Below are positions 12,901-24,600 of a DNA stretch of 64,000 nt, piece after piece. The DNA lies in NCBI GenBank assembly GCA_964036295.1, contig OZ038464.1, forward strand, positions 5,690,001-5,754,000, read 5' to 3'. The notes beneath the pieces are model-generated. The model made no database searches and was not told where the DNA came from. It saw nothing but the letters and a program-made list of their open reading frames with translations. Position numbers and translations under genes: made by a program. The DNA comes from Plumapathes pennacea (Eukaryota > Cnidaria > Anthozoa > Antipatharia > Myriopathidae). How positions within the stretch are numbered: position 1 is the stretch's first letter; each line of letters starts with the position of its first letter.

Positions 12901-15900
12901 TCACTCACGGTCAGCTGGAACACAGAAACAATACCAGCCATACCTCAGAAGATGGCTTGAATTTTGCGGTGAACAACAGGTTAATCCCTATAACCCGCCT
13001 GTGACTACCGTGCTGGATTTCCTAGTTCGACTTCATGAACAAGGCCTAACCTATACAACACTCAACACAGCCAGAAGTGCTATATCAGCAATCACTATAT
13101 CTACAGACAATACACCGATAGTATCAAGGTTCATGAAGGGGATCTATAAATGTACACCACCAACACCCCGGTACCAGTCCAATTGGGAAGTACAACCAGT
13201 CTTGTCATACCTTTTAGGATTAAGCCCTGCAGAGAAGCTCGGTCTCAAGTCACTGACATTGAAAGTAGCAATGTTGGTTGCCCTAGTCTCAGCACATAGA
13301 AGCCAAACTTTGCATATGCTGAACATTGGTTTCATGAAGGATACATCTACATGTCTTGAGTTTGCATTGCCTGCTCACATCAAACAGAGTAGGCCTGGCT
13401 ATAATCCGCTGCCAGTCATTCTGCAAGCATACTCTAATGACAGGTCTCTCTGTGTTTACTCATACCTGACAGAATACCTTAAACGGACCCAACCCTTGAG
13501 AGGGAAGGAAACTCAGCTATTTATTAGCTTTACCAGACCACAGAAAGCGATTTCAAGGGAAACTTTTTCAAGATGGATTCGAACTGTAATGTTTTCTGCT
13601 GGAACTGACGTTGCGTCATTCAAACCGCACAGCACTAGGTCCGCTGCAACTTCCAAAGCCAAGGCAGCAAACATCCCAATGGATGAGATTTTACGTACAA
13701 CAGGGTGGTCCTCCTCCAGGTCATTTGACCGATTATATGACAAACCTATTAAATCAGCATCGTTTGTATCAGCAGTACTACATATTGATTAAACTCTGAC
13801 AGCCTATTTTCAGTCACGGTTGCTGAGTTTTCCCACTTCAGGGGGTTTAATCTCCCTACTGGTTATTGTAAAAATTGACCTTTTCTAGAGTCATGGATTG
13901 TTTACATGTATGATGTTGCCTTTTGAGGCTATATATAATCTATGGTAGTTATTATTGTAACACCCCACTGTTGCATTTATACCTTTGTTACAGCGTGACT
14001 GTTTTGTTTTTCCACCAGAGGAAAATAAATTGTCCCACTCACTGCAGTGGATTTTTCCTCATGTGACTGTCTCATCTTTAAAATCTCATGGGATCCCTGT
14101 GCAGTGATGACGAGATCACATGCCCACCCGCATCATCCTCACATGATGCTCAACCCTCCCCATACTGGGTATGGTCACACGTTTAAGGTTATTTACTTGC
14201 GTGTAATTTTTTTAGACACTCACATTCGGCTGTGAATACTGATTATGCGCATGCGCCTAGCTATCTCATGTGATCCCTTGGTGCAGTTTGATGACTCGAT
14301 AGAATTCCAATCAAACTTCAACTTACAGGTAAGTCTCGTTTAATTTTTAATTATCATTACAACACTCATAGGGTCAGCCGGCAAGAGAAGCTGAGAAATG
14401 CGTGACATTTTTTTTATGCACAATCAATTTTAACAGTTTGACTTCGAACACTTATTTCTAATCAGAGGCCACGATTAATCCAGCTTTCGATTCAATACTT
14501 ATCTGTTTCTTTTATTAACTGAATGCGTTTCTTTTATCAGGCTTTCGAGTATTCGTGCTCTGTACCAAATATAAAATTGAAAGCAAGGAATGTAACATGA
14601 TATTTGTTTACAATATTATTGCGATTTTGTTCACAACTTGTTCAGTCCATTTTTCACTGCAAACTCAATGCTCAGGACTATTTCGGTGTATTTTTCATTG
14701 CTAGTATACAGTGACCACTGCGAAACAAAGGCTACATGATCGAATGGAAGAAACATTTCAACAGGCATTGTGCGATAAGCAGAAGCATTTATGAGCCAAC
14801 AGATGTCATGTACAGTGTAAAGCATAAATCTCTATTGTTTTACGGTTAAAGCTCATTGTAGCTTTGGTTTCCGTTTTCGGCCTGTTATCTTCCCAGAAGT
14901 ATTTCGTGTCGCCACAGAAAGTTTCGTCGGGACTAAATACTTATCGGCGGCAGAGTTATTTGCACTCCCGTAGCGGTATCCATCAAATATCAAATCCACC
15001 AAATTTCCGCGGTGAACTAGGGAACGCAAGCGAAAATCCTTCTCTAAAATCCAGTTTATCCATGCATGTTCCACAGAGCCAAACGGTGATGAGTTTGGAT
15101 GGGATGCAGTTATTTTAACACACAAGTAACGAACAATTCAATAGTCCACATCTGAAGTTGTTCGCGAAGTCAATTATGTCATCGCATGTCATGTGACAAT
15201 GTGAACCAATCACCGTGTGCTGATTCTCGACCCAGAAAAGAAAAACATGAAGGAAAAAAAAAAAAAAAAAAAGGATTTGCAAATTTAAGCTCGCCACAGG
15301 CGCGAGCAATAATATCAAGGCTAGCTGAGATACAGTCACGAGTTTCATTACATGCTTATAAAAAAAAGCCTGTTACACCGGCCCAGTAACAATAACAGAA
15401 ACAACAGCAATAGATGATGATTCTATTCCCAACTTCCAAACCCTGATCTTGTAAGTATAGACAAATCTTTAGTCACAAAAATCTGTGAACACGTCCTACG
15501 TTTCCGTAGCTTACAAATCCCTGTGTGCTTCTCGTGGATCATGCTTCATTTCCTTCCTATTTTTCACATCTACAAATACGTGAACAATCGTAACTACACA
15601 CTTCCTACCTTGGCAGTTTGGAGGTGTTCCTACTTTCCCAGGGGGACATGTCGACGTTTTATTTCCTGCACAGACAAACAGAGAGCGTGCGTATATTGAG
15701 TTTTTAGTATCTACAGCACAAATGAGTAGTGCTTTCCATGTGCTCTGATTGGTACTCAATCTCGGTACAGTAAAGGCCGCGACACAGGCACCGCGGAAAT
15801 ACGTTATTGAACTCATTTCTGTTGGTCAGTACGGTACAAGTAGAACAATTCTCTCCCTACATAAACATCTTTACATACAGTGTAACCTTCCCTTGTGGAT

Positions 15901-17102
15901 ACGAGAAGATATAAGGGAATACTGATCGAAGTAAACATGCCTTACTTCACATGCATTTGTGCTAGAAACTATCAGGAAAACTACCAGACAGATGTCAAAC
16001 AAATTGCCAGTGAGGCTGGAAAGTAAACAGGGCGTTTCCCCTTTTTTGTCAGGTAGACTGCCAGTTAGGCTGGAGGATGCCAAAACACTTGACCCCTTTT
16101 TTTTGTGTGTGTCAGATAGACAGCCAGTTAGGCTTGGGTGTTTTTCTTTCTTTCTTTCTTATTTTATAACTTAAGTGCCAAATGGAAGGAGACCAGAGTA
16201 CTAGCTAAAGGAGCTGAGCAACTGCTAACGAAAGGGGTGCGGTTAGAACGGAGGCCAGAAAAAACCTGCCATGCAAGAGGGTTGTGTTATACTGAATAAA
16301 TAAGTTAATTTCCATCAACACGGTCACAGAAGAGCTTTCAAGCCTTGCCAGAAAAAAAAGTGTTAAACTGATGAAATTACATTATTATATATTACATTGA
16401 AAAACAGTTAGATTTTGATTTTGATGATCGGATCAGGACGTAACCAAACTAGAACACCGTGAACGAAAATCAACATCGTCTCGTAAATCGTCTTCTGTAT
16501 CACATGTTTCTTCAACAAGATTCGCAAAAGATGTTCAGGCACCAATAAAAAGTAAATATTAAATTTTCTTACAGTATTGATAGTAGTTTTTATCTTGTAA
16601 ACGTTTACGAGGTAAGATACGGGAAAGCTTAGAGACAGATAGGCAGAAACCATAAACATATATCTAGAAAGTAGATCTGACCTCTTTGTCGTTTGCAGAT
16701 GTAGTTGAACCAGTTCTCGCAGGTTTGATCATTCCAGAGTGAGCGGTCATAGCTGATCTCGGTGCAATCTTCTCCGCTGATTCCAGCATCGCTAGGTTGG
16801 CCTCTCTCCCAGTTCTTGTAGATGAAATCAGTCTTGTCGCTCCACTCAAACACACTCTCGTTAATTCGATCATTCAAGCCAATCCAAAAATAACTACCCT
16901 GATACCCCTGCCGCTTTACTTGGGTTGATATGAAGGCCTGCTCCGAGGAGCTATGGATACTGACCAGGTTGCCTCCATAAACCAAGCAGTCTGCACGGGC
17001 GTTCATCCAGTTCTGTGTAGAAGTTGCTTCAAATTTGTAGCAAAAGTCTCCAAAGTCCACCCAACCAGCAGAGCAGTCTGAAAGACAAACAAACTAGTAG
17101 TA

Positions 17103-17172
<70 letters not shown>

Positions 17173-20100
17173 TTATAGAAATATGATAATTAACAATTAT
17201 TCTACGAGGGCGAGCCGACTGTTTGTCTACAGATAGATTATGAGCTGATAACCCATGTCCATGGAACCAATCAAATGCCTAGAAATCCAATAACAGTGGT
17301 CCAGTTTTTAGTAATCGCAGATATCCCCTCGCCCTGTAGTGGGTTTCGGGAATCGGGACTCTTGTCTATTTTCCGCTTGGAGATTATTTTAGAGTCTTTT
17401 TTACAGACCCTGCATGTTGTATAGCGACGTCACCAGTCGGCCGCTAAAAAAAATATTTGTCGCACGGCAGTCTGGTTTTGTTTTGACGACGTGCAAGTCA
17501 AGCGGCGGTCTTGTAAAACCTTAGATCATCCTGTAAACGGTCAAAAGGTAAAATTTGCCATGGTGATTGTTCGACTGCCACCGACTGTGTTTTGCTTGTC
17601 CTTTCTGAAGAAGTATCCGAGTTTTAACACAAGTTGGCGTCTGGGATTGTGTTCAAGTCAGCTCCAGTCGATGCTTTAGAGAAATCGCTTCATTCCACTT
17701 ACGGCTAGCAAGCTTGCCTCCCATGCAGTGGCAAAATATCCGGGACGTTTATAGCCGTCCGTCGAACTGCTTGGCCTTGTATCAACATCTTGTTGTATAA
17801 AACCACTCCCATCGGTGCTCTGTTTCTCATTTCAAGGAACTATTTAGTAATCTCGCCGGGAGGTCGCACGCCTGACAGACTGACTAACACCATTAATTTC
17901 GAGATGGCGACCCGCTTGGAGTTTCAAAAAAGCGGGATACTACAGCATTAGCGCCGTAATGTTTACCCTTGCGGAGCTCGGGGAAAAATTGTAATAACTC
18001 TGGCAGATTTATATTGTTTGTAAATTGTCAAAGTTCTTAATGTAACATTTAATCAATACTAGGTTGTAATTATTTCAAAGAAGTTTTGTTTGTTTGTTTG
18101 TTTGTTTGTTTTTGGTTCTTAATTTGAAGATTTGATTTGATTTGAACGTTTATATTTTGTTTACACGATAGTTGGTGTAATATCTGAAAGGATGCTATCG
18201 GCTAACAACAACATTAAACACACTTGGGCAGTACTTTTCGCGCAAGAAGATTTGGTTGCACTCGAAAAAAGATCCATTTTAACACGCCCTTCACTGATAA
18301 ATATTTGTGTAAATGTGACGGGAAATTATAAAAACGCACGCCCTGCTATCAGAAGCGCTCACTGAAGTGCACACAGCGGCAATGCGGTCCTGAAGTTCGA
18401 AAGGAATAAATAGACAGTCTGATCAAGAAGATACTATTAAGAACTGGGCTTTATATAACTTGCCCAGTTTTGAAGCTAAACAATTTGGACGTATGTTGTC
18501 ACGTAACCAAAATTTAAAATGATAGCCAAATGAAAGTGGAATAACTTATTATTCCTGGGTGCAGTGAACAAAATGGCGCTCACCTGTACACGTGTGATTG
18601 TCAGGACCAAGACTCAGTTTCGCATCAGGACATGTACAGCGATATGCCCCAGGAATGTTGGTGCACGAGTGACTACAGCCTCCGTTGTCTGTCAAGCATT
18701 CGTCGATATCTAAGAAAAGAAAAAACGTGCGAAAATTGAACTGAAGCACTCGTCATAGGCTATTGCCTTGATATACGTTTGCATAAATTTCAAAATTTCA
18801 ACCAGCCTTTTCCGTATACTTCTCTGCTCGGTTTCCCAAAAATACCATAAGTCAGTCATTGCAAATTACGGTTCCCGAATTATTTTTTGTCTGCCGCGAA
18901 GTCCTTGGTTGATGATTAGCTGAAATAGTCAGATTGGGCTTTTTGGCAATCCTCGCGCTATCACTGTTTCTCGACTACTATCAGCTGCTTCGTATTCTTC
19001 CATTTTCGTTTCGCGAGTTAGGTGCAAAACTGACAAAATTTATTTTTTAGTTCCTCTCAGTCATATACCATTGTAAATTGCTGTGGTACTTTTTTGACTA
19101 GTTCGTGCTGGTGTTTCGTTTCGTCATGTAAATCCTGTGTCTGCAGTTAATGTTCAAAACAATGCATGACCTCTTTTGCGCGATACTGGAAGGCGCTTGG
19201 AGCTCAAAACGCATCGCGCGAAAGAGGTCCGAGTGGCTACAAGACTGGCAGTGAGCGCGCACGGTTTCGATTTTCCGCACTCACTAGATTTAGCTTCTCT
19301 CTCATCAATCAATTTTCATTCACAGGTAAAGTAATACGGGCAACACTTTTTTGCAACGTATCGCGCAATAATGTTGCGTTGCAAGTTACAAGTTGCACCG
19401 TACTGCGGCGCGTATTACAGCAACTGTTGCACGAAGTAGGTGTAGGTTCCGTATTACTTCACCTTTATTGTTTATCAGCCAATAGGGTGTTTTAATTGAT
19501 AAAACTGTAGCAATGCAAATATTTTAATGAAAGCACTGTTTTGCACCGTAAAATTTACTTTATTTCCCATCTACATGATTACCTTTCTAATAGTTTGCTT
19601 ATACATGTATCAAATGTCGCAACTTTCGTTCAACTTACCTTCGCAGGTGACGTTAGCTGATTGGTCAGTCCAGGTGCCGTTTCCGGTGCAGTTAATGGAC
19701 GGTGGACCCATCAGACGATAACCACGTGCGCACGAGAAAGAGCACACTGCACCAACAGAACTATTGCTTTGCACACAGCTGCTTTTGAAAACGGTCACAT
19801 TGCTGGACAGTGACAGTTGCGGACAGGTGACTGACGATGCTGTATAAAACAACGAAAATAGCTTAGCATATGAGTCGAATAAGAAACAGATTCCGTCATA
19901 GTCGTTTCTGCCAGTTTTACTGAATGGATAGTCCCCCACCCCCTTCCACAACATCCGGGTAGCCCACGACCCATCATGACTCTACGGGACTTACTGACCA
20001 GCGTAAAAGACAAAGACAAACCGACAGACAGGAAACAATATACAGAATACCTTGTACTGACTGCAAAGCCACCTACATCATAAACATGAGACTTGAGACT

Positions 20101-21620
20101 GAACTGAACACAAAAGAGCTACCAGAAACGGCGGCGTTAGAAATCATATTTCTAAGCACCACCGACAGACTGAACACAGATCGAACTGTGATAAATCAAA
20201 GACAAGTTCAAAGACAAAAAAGCTTCCTTTTGCTCAAAACTTATCAAGGACGCTAAGTTCTGAGCAAAACCTTCCCGTTCTCAGGCTAATCCAGGATTAG
20301 CCTAATCGTTCTTTGAACAACTGAGCCCAGAGAAATATACACTGCCATCTGACAAAACCTCTTCACTTGACTGTAAAAATGACTTCCAACAACAGTCCGC
20401 CAACAACAGTCTTCCTGGAGACTACTCTAACCCGGATGATCACACCCAACATACTGTTTCATACTCCCGCATGGGTTCAAACCATTTGCCAATTCTGATT
20501 GTATATCACTTCTCTATAATCGAGGGACCCGAACCACCAGCCTGTGCAGCAATTATTTAATCACGAACTTGATACTTGTTGGTTAAACCATCGATGCTGC
20601 ATGTTCTCTTTAAAGTGCCTATAAGCCTTCAGACGTTACGTTTTTATATGAAAGTAGGAAGTGATCTAAGCAACTTATACTCAAAGAAACTCCGTTCCGA
20701 AGCGTTCTTATACTTTTTTCACGCGGTTGAATTCAGAATTCCGAAGACCGAGCGACATGGGAGACTGGGTCTGTGACGTCAGAGAAGGGACCGGCATCGC
20801 TTTGGCGTCTCTTTGCCTTGGTTGTTTTTTTCCCTTGGTTACGTTTTTCTCGACAACACATCTATGAGGCATAATTCTCACCTCGCCAACTGCAAAATCT
20901 GTGTGAAAGTTTTGTTTGACAAGAAACGAATCCCTCCTCTGACGTCATAACCCAGGCTCTCGATCGAAAAACTTTGCGCGGTCAGATTCAAAATGGCGGT
21001 CAAAATCGCATGTTTGCCGGGCGGAAAAATATATAAAAACGCTTCGGAGCGGAGTTTCTTTGGCCATAAGTTATTTAGATTACCTCCTACTTTCATATAA
21101 AAACGTAACGTCTGAAGGCTTATAGGCACTTTAAGATTATTTACTAGGAATTCCATAATGGAAGTAAAATGCTGCCACTTGTTAAGATTATGAAAACTGA
21201 GCTTATTAGAGTGTTACATGTAATGGAACAACAGAGTTGCAAAAGATTGCTATTTCGTTTCAACAAGTTACTACATGAACCCTTTCACTCCCAAGAGTGA
21301 TCAAATTCAATTTTCTCATTCAGTTTCTTACCAGAAATATATCATACAGACAGAAGAAGTTAACTTTTGATAACTTGCTCATAAACCTGATTGAAATATC
21401 AAATCTCACTGCATAAGGTTGGTAAGATCTGCATTTTGAACTTGGGAGTGAAAGGATTAATAAGTAACAGGAACAGTAATAATAAAGTATCGATTTTGTC
21501 GTCACTATTCTAAAGTTGCCCCTTAAAACTAATAGGTGGCCCGCGGGTATTCTATATAGTTGCTCCAAAGATGTTATTATACGGGAAGGAATGCAATACG
21601 ACCGACGGAGTATTTTTACC

Positions 21621-21651
<31 letters not shown>

Positions 21652-24600
21652 TGCTTGCTTCAGGCGTTCTCACCGCGCGCAAAATGGAACAAAACATGAC
21701 TTCTTTGTCGTTTGCTGCTTGCGGCCGTACACATCTCCATCGATCAGGTCCTAGTAGGCTCAAAAGCCGCCGAGCACAATAACTTGGTTTGATTGCTTTG
21801 AGTTTGCACTGGGTCTACGGGCTGTACGGAAATGAAAATTGCGTAATGTTCCACGACATTCCTTTTGCATTGACAGCGAGCAAAAACACTTCGCTATAAG
21901 AAGTAAACACGGTCGGATCGGTTTCGGTTTCAAGGAGAGTCGACAGAGTAATACGTACACAAACCTCGTGAGGCCCCGTTCACACTAATTTGTTTTAGTT
22001 GAAAACGCATCAAAAGTTTTCCGCCCACATTATCGTTTTTGAGGCGTTTGCGCTGTCCACGTTAATACGCTGGACTGACCGAAAACGCTAAATGCCCGAA
22101 TTGAGCATGCGCAGAAATCTTGACAGAGATCACACAATGATCATGACGTCTGTTTTCGCCGTTTACACTACAATATGAAACCGGAGTTTTCGAAAATATC
22201 CACTCTGGAAAGCGTTTTCAAAAATAGCCGTTTTCAGTCCCCGAAAACACGTCTTAGTGTGGACGGGAGGCCAAAAGGAATAAATATGTTTTCAAACGAA
22301 AACGGATTAGTGTTGACGGGGCCTTACCTTTCTTTTGTTTGCAAATGTAGTTGAAACTCGCTGAGCAGGGATGATCATTCCATTGTGAAGGGTAATAGTT
22401 AATCTCGACGCAGTCTTCTCGGCCGCCACTATTACTGGGCTCGCCGTTGGCAAAGTTCTCGTAGATGTAATTTGTTTTGTCGCTCCACTCGAACACATTC
22501 TCATTAGTCCGATCATTCAAACCAATCCAACAAATACGCCCATGCACTTGAGATGATATGAAGGACTGCTCCGCAGAGCTATGGATACTGGCCAGGTCGC
22601 TTCCATAGCTCAAGCATTCTGCACGGGCGTTCAACCAGTTGTGTTGAGCACTCAGTACAAATTTGTAGCAAAACTTTCCAAATTCTACCCAACCAGTAGA
22701 ACAGTCTGAAAATCAAAATATAAATAAATAAATAAATAAATAAACAGATAAATAAATAAACAAACAACAACAACAACAAAAGAAAAACAACATACAATAA
22801 CAAAATGGCTTTTGCTTTAGTTAGGAATTTCATCTTCGCCTTTGCCGATTACAAATAAAAGCCGGTAAGGCCTTTTCGAGCAAAGAGCGTAAAGGGACCT
22901 GTCGCTATTTGCTCGATTGGGTTGGGGGTGGGGGTCACTCAGTTTTACTCAGACGAAGGAGAGGTGTGTGTGGAATTTAAGGTTTACCATTCACTTGCTT
23001 TCGCCAATGAAAAAGCATCTGCAAAGTAAGGGGCAAGGCTATTTCGAGAAAATCTGGTTGAAACGTCGATTTTGTTGTGCTGTACATAAGACTTGCTGTT
23101 AGGATTGACCTGCAGTGGTTTCGACCTCAACTGATTTTGAATTCAACAATTTCGTATCATAAATTAAAAACAACGCAAAACTTCAAGACTTGTAACTCGA
23201 AAACAAACAGTTTCCCGCTGTTGGGCTCAGGAAAAGTGCGACGTTTGAGTCTGAGTTGCTTTCTCAAAACAGTTCATAGCTTACAAATTATACAATGTGC
23301 CTAACATAGCACGTGTTAATTTTCTTTTCTGTAACCTAAGATACTTCAAAGCACGCAAGTTCTTCAGATATTCAAATTAATCCTCTGGTGTATCACTTTC
23401 AAAATATGTAAAATACTAGCGGGACCTCCGTAAAATACGGTGATCAAATTTCTCTTTTCTTTTTTCCTTTTTGTTCCCCTTTCTTTCTTTCCTTTTTTTC
23501 TTTTTTAAGTCCATTTCGAGCATCTCGAATGCAGTTTACAGTGTCAAAGTACAAACTTCTTTGTTGTGCGTGTACCACTCGACTGTACGACTCGAATTGC
23601 AGATTGATCGACATGACAATCTCCCCGTTTTTCGAACACGCGGCAGCATTAGCCCGACATCCAGTCATCTGACAGCACAAATTCTTTCTTCAAACTCATT
23701 TCCGATTCCTAAAAGAACTGCGGTCGGCATACGAGGCCAATACTTAATACTTAGTTTCAGTCGATGTGGCGGCCATCTTGGAATTTTTTAAGATGGGGAG
23801 GCCTGGGAAAGAGCGTTACAGACGGACGGACGGAAGTGGCTTAGCGTATACTTATATAGACGGCCATCTTGGATGCTATGATGAGGAGGTCTGGGAAAGA
23901 GCGTTACAGACGGACGGAAGTGAGTTAGCGTATTATCATATAGATGAGTTGCGTTACAGTTTTGTTTCTAGTGTCACACAAGTATTGTTGCGTAATGCCA
24001 GCGCTTCTGATTTGCAAATACCTTGCCCTTTGCCTTGCAGCCTGCTAGTAAATACTACCGACGACTGGAGGCAGAGGGTAAAGTAGACAGACAAACAGAC
24101 AGACAGAACTGATAAGATTTAGAGTTACCTTTCTCTATTTTGCAAATATAATTGAACCTCTTTTCGCAGGAATTATCATTCCAAAGCAAATAGTGATAGT
24201 TGATCTCTACGCAGTCTTCGTTGCCACTATTACTAGGCTCGCCGACAGGAAAGTTCTTGTAGATGTAGCTCGTCTTGTCGCTCCACTCAAACACATTCTC
24301 GCTAGCCCGATCATTCAAGCCAATCCAAAAAACTGTCCGACCGAAGTACCGTTGCAGATGGGATGATATGAAGGCCTGCTCCGCGGCACTATGGATACTG
24401 ACCAGGTCCCCACCGTAGTTTAAGCAGTCTGCACGAGCGTTTATCCAGTTCTGTCGGGAACTCGTTACGAATTTGTAGCAAAGTTTTCCAAATCCAACCC
24501 AACCGGCAGAGCAGTCTGAAAGATAATATGTAGTTTATATATTTTTCTTTTTGACTGGTTAATAATGTCTATATTGTTGCGTTTCACACACAGTTACATT

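Larger units (their letters stand above)
10714..14350 (+). mobile_element. DIRS-type tyrosine-recombinase retrotransposon, internally deleted
   Basis: A 3.6-kb element on the plus strand, opposite to the host gene. Order: left inverted terminal repeat, ORF1 (gag-like), ORF2 (reverse transcriptase, damaged), tyrosine recombinase, internal complementary region, right inverted terminal repeat. The ends share the inverted core GATTATGCGCATGCGCCTAG at 10750-10770 and 14239-14260. The 33-bp internal complementary region at 14084-14116 is an exact inverse of 10714-10746, a hallmark of DIRS elements, which make circular intermediates and integrate by a tyrosine recombinase. There is no target duplication, as expected. 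The RT-RNase H region is much shorter than in full-length elements. Confidence 0.88.
10510..15245. repeat. Long dispersed repeat, copy 2, split by the DIRS insertion
   Basis: Matches copy 1 at 2860-6365 on both sides of the DIRS element. The left block ends ...ATAAATTAT near 10713 and resumes at TTATCATTACAACAC near 14351, where copy 1 reads TATAAATTGTCATTACAACAC without interruption. This gives an independent boundary for the DIRS insertion. Confidence 0.65.
10299..15608. other. Large intron 7 containing long repeat copy 2 and a DIRS element
   Basis: The 5.3-kb intron between the linker exon and exon 8. It contains the second copy of the long dispersed repeat (10510-15245), split by the DIRS retrotransposon at about 10714-14350, and a poly(A) run near 15258. 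Confidence 0.6.

Noticed and set aside
21516..21782. Phe-rich frames near 21.6 kb
   Set aside because: They arise from a poly(T) run inside a decayed hairpin MITE.
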